Of a stretch of DNA of 42,856 nucleotides, positions 42,229 to 42,856 are shown one piece after another. The DNA is from an uncultured Cellvibrionales bacterium. GTDB lineage: Bacteria; Pseudomonadota; Gammaproteobacteria; Pseudomonadales; Cellvibrionaceae. Position numbers and translations under genes: made by a program. The notes below the pieces were generated by a model. The model saw only the letters and a program-made list of their open reading frames with translations. It was not told where the DNA came from and did no database searches. The DNA is taken from contig CAJWZU010000021.1 in the NCBI GenBank assembly GCA_913050115.1, positions 1 through 42,856 on the forward strand, written 5' to 3'. How positions within the stretch are numbered: the first letter of the stretch is position 1; the number at the start of each line of letters is the position of its first letter.

Positions 42229-42856
42229 GCGAAAATTTTGTCTGTCAGCAAAACATTTTGCATTGTTTATCCCTAGCAATCCCAACACGCGCGCGACCCT
42301 GCAAGCGAAGCGCTAAGATATTAACTAAGCTTACGCCACAACGCAAATGATAATCATTAACATTACTGAGTTGGACTTACTTTGTGCCTCGGTAATGCAA
42401 ACATACTGATCAGCTGTTCTGTAACAGGCTGTTATTTCGACGATAAAAGCCAAGCTTGCTCTCACACCTTGACGATTAGCCACATAAAGAAGGAAATCAA
42501 AAAAGGCACATTCGCGGACAATGTACCGATATGGCCAACCTGGGCCTTAGTCTTCCTTAATTATTGTATAGTATTTCGCACCTAGAAAGATCAATGGCAA
42601 GTAAAACCAAACCTGCTCTCGCTACTATTCAATGCTGTGTACCGTGAAAACCCAGTAATCCTTAAACTACCTTACGAAGTGATCTCCAGAACAAGCAAAG
42701 AATTCAAGCGCATATATATTAGCACATAAGCCCTAAAAATAAGGGAAATGTGAACTGCATCTCATAAATATAGGCGTGCTACAGTTTTGCCAGCATCGCA
42801 ATTCAGAAGAACAAATATCGCAATATCATGAATGACAATGTAGGCAAGGCACAGAG
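42229..42856. other. 628-bp region without an intact gene, right end
   Basis: A Fur box lies at 42343-42361. A plus-strand frame at 42382-42585 has no signature. An orphan half of the terminator type used elsewhere in the window (ATCAAAAAAGGCAC, 42496-42509) has no pairing arm. The stretch looks like gene debris. Confidence 0.4.
42343..42361. promoter_or_regulatory. Fur box
   Basis: GCAAATGATAATCATTAAC matches 16 of 19 positions of the classical Fur box, including the whole core ATGATAATCATT. No intact gene begins on either side within the window, so it may belong to a gene lost or lying beyond the end. Confidence 0.65.

Noticed and set aside
42382-42585. 67-codon plus-strand frame after the Fur box
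   Set aside because: TTG start, no RBS, no family signature; treated as debris.
1-42856. CRISPR array, prophage or integron
   Set aside because: No regularly spaced direct repeats, phage genes or integrase are seen; the tandem repeats found are contiguous and within or between host genes.

Overview
The window is a chromosomal segment of a gammaproteobacterium, probably a marine free-living one close to the Cellvibrionales. The evidence is gene content and order: envC-ctpA-yibQ, hisBH/hisF, a TtpC-type TonB2 system, folA-thyA-lgt, ptsP-rppH, gcvTH, mutY-yggX, and an exopolysaccharide locus laid out like Vibrio vpsL-P. Base composition looks uniform at moderate GC, and most of the window reads as ordinary core genome. 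The lineage is an inference from protein resemblance and was not computed.

Layout. 1-2.7 kb (+): end of envC, the C-terminal processing protease ctpA and a YibQ-type deacetylase (cell-wall remodelling). 2.9-5.4 kb (-): hisB, hisH and hisF, with hisA absent from its usual place between hisH and hisF. 5.5-8.0 kb (-): a lone STAS protein, a DUF3301 protein, a small membrane protein and a Gfo/Idh/MocA oxidoreductase. 8.1-13.3 kb (-): one tight operon DUF3450 - TtpC-like - ExbB - ExbD - TonB - TPR, a TonB2-type energy transducer. 13.5-15.8 kb (-): folA, thyA, lgt. 16.3-19.8 kb: a MepK-like peptidase (+), ptsP and rppH (-). 20-21.8 kb (+): a HAD-IB phosphatase and an imelysin-like lipoprotein. 21.9-25.3 kb (-): rlmI, gcvH, gcvT. 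25.8-29.9 kb (+): asmA, mutY, yggX. tRNA-Phe lies at 30.06 kb. 30.7-41.9 kb (-): a VanZ-like protein and an exopolysaccharide locus (WecG-type glycosyltransferase, ManC, beta-barrel protein, export protein, Wzc tyrosine autokinase, PHP-type tyrosine phosphatase, VpsP-like protein, WcaJ-type initiating transferase). The right end (42-42.9 kb) is gene debris with an orphan Fur box.

How the EPS genes fit together. ManC supplies GDP-mannose. The WcaJ-type enzyme loads the first sugar phosphate on undecaprenyl phosphate and the WecG-type enzyme extends it. Wzc with the export protein and the beta-barrel protein would move the polymer out. The PHP phosphatase would reset the Wzc tyrosine tail. No Wzx flippase or Wzy polymerase is present in the window.

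Most unusual feature. Between 28.3 and 34.5 kb there are four separate tandem duplications. Two of them copy the 5-prime end of a gene (mutY, and the Wzc phosphatase) directly upstream of the real gene. In both cases the duplicated piece forms a short leader ORF whose stop lies 8 nt into the start of the true gene. The repeat periods are 163 and 76 bp, both equal to 1 modulo 3, and each copy is joined to the real start by about 40 nt of non-homologous linker. I find no description of this arrangement in what I know; it could be chance duplication or a translational-coupling device.
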